Origin: an uncultured Fibrobacterota bacterium
GTDB lineage: Bacteria; Fibrobacterota; Chitinivibrionia; Chitinivibrionales; CAIOZP01
Direction of reading: 5' to 3'
DNA length: 7,592 bases
Assembly: GCA_903862805.1 (NCBI GenBank)
Contig: CAIOZP010000341.1
Span: 1 to 7,592 of the forward strand
Every line of letters starts with the position of its first letter. Positions within the stretch are counted from its first letter, which is position 1. The notes beneath the pieces were generated by a model. It ran no database searches, was not told the DNA's origin, and saw nothing but the letters and a program-made list of their open reading frames with translations. Shown here one piece after another: positions 5,972-7,592 of this stretch. The position numbers were made by a program, and so were the translations under genes.

Positions 5972-7592
5972 TCATTTCATATTGCAAATCACAGCACCGT
6001 TCTCACCGTATGTGGCTGTCCAGTCCAGATGATATTGACCACCTGAATACATTTCGATTTTCGTTTTTTGCCTTTTGCTGAAGGATAAAATCAGAGAACC
6101 TTCGACACTAATCGTATTTGAATGATGAATTATCTTCGGAGAAGCTCTGTCTGTAACGATGATTGACGAATCGGAATTTGCAGCCGATAGCATCATTGTG
6201 TCACCGTAAATTTTCTGGCGAATATCTTCATCGCTGACATCGACATTTCGCCCATCCTCAACATCAAGATTGACCTTTTTCTCTGCACATAATTTCTTGC
6301 AGAAGTCATAAGTCATTTCTGACTTAGGCTGGCCGCAGAGCAGGATGTTTTTGATCTCGCATCTGTCAATAAAAGCCGCCGTTGTCCGTGGTGCGTCGTC
6401 GCCGTCGCAGATTACAAGTGTATTGATCCGCTTCGATGCATACATGGTCAGCCAGCCGTCGAGATCTTTCATTATCGGACTTATTCCTGCTTTGTCTGGC
6501 ATCACAAAAAGGATGACCTGCTCCCATTTGTCAATTACAGCAGATGCGGTTCCGTGTCGTGTCTTGAAGAGAATAAACTGCGATTCACTTGGCTTGAAAT
6601 ACTTCCACGCAGTTATTGATGTCGTCGAAATTATCAGCCCGATCAGAAACAGACGCAATCGCAAATTCGGTTTTGGTAATACCGCCATTACAAACGGAAT
6701 TGCCGACAGTGAAATCACAACAACGTCGGGTCTTCCAGTCTGTAGAACGCCGGATGCAAATGGACATTTCGCGAGCACTTCAAGAAGCCTCGTCAGCCAT
6801 TCAACCGGCATCATCAGAACAGATCCAATGAATGGATGCAAAGCGTTTCCGGCAACGGCGGCGAGGAAGAGATTCATTATCAAAGCCATTAGCGGGACGC
6901 ATGGAATATTTGCAATCAGTCCATAGATCGACACTGCTCCGAAGTTCCAGAGCAGCACCGGAAGAGTGGCGACAAATGCGGCGACCGATAGTGAAACAGC
7001 ATCGACGAGATTGCGAAGATACTGCACAAACCATGCTTCGCCGATTTCGCTTTTGTAAAGCACTGTGATTGCCGGATGGAGCGTCATGATTCCGAGCGTT
7101 GCGCCGAAGGAAAGCTGGAAGCCTGGTGTGAATATGACCACAGGTGAGAGGATAGCGAGCACGAGTCCGGCAAGTCCGAGAGCGTTGAGTGCGTTTGTAC
7201 GACGACCGGCGAGCGGTGCGCCGAAGATGATCGTCGACATGATGACCGCCCGAAAGAGCGACGGAATCGGCCCGATGAACAACAGGTACAGCCATGCTGA
7301 TGCTACGGCGAGGATTCTCCTCATGTAAAGCGGCAATCCGAAAAGTCCGGCAAGGAACATGATGGTTCCGGCAAGCACAACAACATGATAACCCGAGATG
7401 GCAAGCAGATGGTAAAGGCCTGAGTTTCGGAAGAGCAGTTTAGTGCGCGCCGGAAGGTCGCCGGTTTCGTTGAGGATCACGGCCCGGATCAAGGCCGATG
7501 TCTCGAAGGATCGACATTGTGAAACAGCTTTCATCACAGCGTTTCTGGCAATTGACGGGATGCGATAACGTAGCGATGTTGTGTCGATTACC
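5972..7592 (-). CDS. comEC: ComEC/Rec2-type DNA internalisation channel, 5' end outside window
   Basis: The frame is open to the window edge, with residues VIDTTSLRYRIPSIARNA upstream of an internal GTG at 7537, so the gene is 5'-partial and 539 codons are visible. The competence domain signature HLLAISGYHVVVLAG lies at 7367-7411, preceded by 'ALIRAVILNETGDLP', equivalent to the LL.GD.SGL stretch of the family. About nine to ten hydrophobic segments follow to about 6600 (for example RRILAVASAWLYLLFIGP, SLFRAVIMSTIIFGAPLAG and FQLSFGATLGIMTLHP). Family members form the inner-membrane pore that passes single-stranded DNA into the cytoplasm during transformation. The last 200 or so residues (5972-6586) occupy the place of the usual metallo-beta-lactamase-like domain, but no HxDxDH motif is visible; the equivalent strand reads LVICDGDDAPRT. 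The N-terminal OB-like domain would be beyond the edge. It converges with the deacetylase gene and no terminator is obvious directly after its stop. Confidence 0.9.
   Translation of the reverse strand, partial: VIDTTSLRYRIPSIARNAVMKAVSQCRSFETSALIRAVILNETGDLPARTKLLFRNSGLYHLLAISGYHVVVLAGTIMFLAGLFGLPLYMRRILAVASAWLYLLFIGPIPSLFRAVIMSTIIFGAPLAGRRTNALNALGLAGLVLAILSPVVIFTPGFQLSFGATLGIMTLHPAITVLYKSEIGEAWFVQYLRNLVDAVSLSVAAFVATLPVLLWNFGAVSIYGLIANIPCVPLMALIMNLFLAAVAGNALHPFIGSVLMMPVEWLTRLLEVLAKCPFASGVLQTGRPDVVVISLSAIPFVMAVLPKPNLRLRLFLIGLIISTTSITAWKYFKPSESQFILFKTRHGTASAVIDKWEQVILFVMPDKAGISPIMKDLDGWLTMYASKRINTLVICDGDDAPRTTAAFIDRCEIKNILLCGQPKSEMTYDFCKKLCAEKKVNLDVEDGRNVDVSDEDIRQKIYGDTMMLSAANSDSSIIVTDRASPKIIHHSNTISVEGSLILSFSKRQKTKIEMYSGGQYHLDWTATYGENGAVICNMK

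Noticed and set aside
6345..6926. 193-codon plus-strand ORF opposite comEC
   Set aside because: It lies entirely antisense to a well-supported ComEC coding region and has no family-like motifs.

Overview
The window looks like a piece of a Gram-negative FCB-group bacterium, most plausibly Fibrobacterota. The main pointer is a large secreted polysaccharide deacetylase that ends in a beta-rich tail resembling type IX secretion sorting domains. The mid-range GC content and strong GGAGG-type ribosome binding sites are compatible with this. The assignment is inference from protein architecture; the window holds no rRNA or other marker gene.

Left part (1-2183, minus strand): a compact biosynthetic operon. 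It is transcribed right to left as a full ketosynthase with an intact Cys-His-His active site, a half-length ketosynthase-like protein lacking the catalytic cysteine (chain-length-factor type), an acyl carrier protein, and the first 49 codons of a second ketosynthase cut by the window edge. The first two genes overlap by 4 bases (ATGA) and the others are 19 and 5 bases apart. This set is the type II condensing machinery of aryl-polyene/flexirubin-like or other specialised lipid pathways, and the operon clearly continues beyond the left edge.

Middle (2184-3203): a scar region with no intact gene. It holds a decayed IS4-type transposase on the plus strand (frameshift near 2608, premature stop at 2895, two of the three DDE residues lost, probable ATG-to-CTG change at its start). 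The remnant lies just upstream of the ketosynthase operon and also upstream of the deacetylase gene.

Right-centre (3204-5634, plus strand): the secreted carbohydrate esterase family 4-like deacetylase (signal peptide, long catalytic domain, jelly-roll carbohydrate-binding-like domain, C-terminal sorting-like domain), followed by a long hairpin that probably ends its transcript. Its likely job is deacetylating an extracellular or cell-surface polysaccharide.

Right part (5635-7592): an intergenic stretch with an unassigned open frame that lacks a start codon and a small GC-rich hairpin. It is followed by a ComEC/Rec2-type DNA-uptake channel gene on the minus strand. That frame stays open to the window edge, so its 5' end lies outside. 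Its soluble C-terminal domain lacks the metal-binding motif of the usual metallo-beta-lactamase-like domain. The deacetylase and comEC genes converge. No CRISPR array, tRNA or rRNA was seen.
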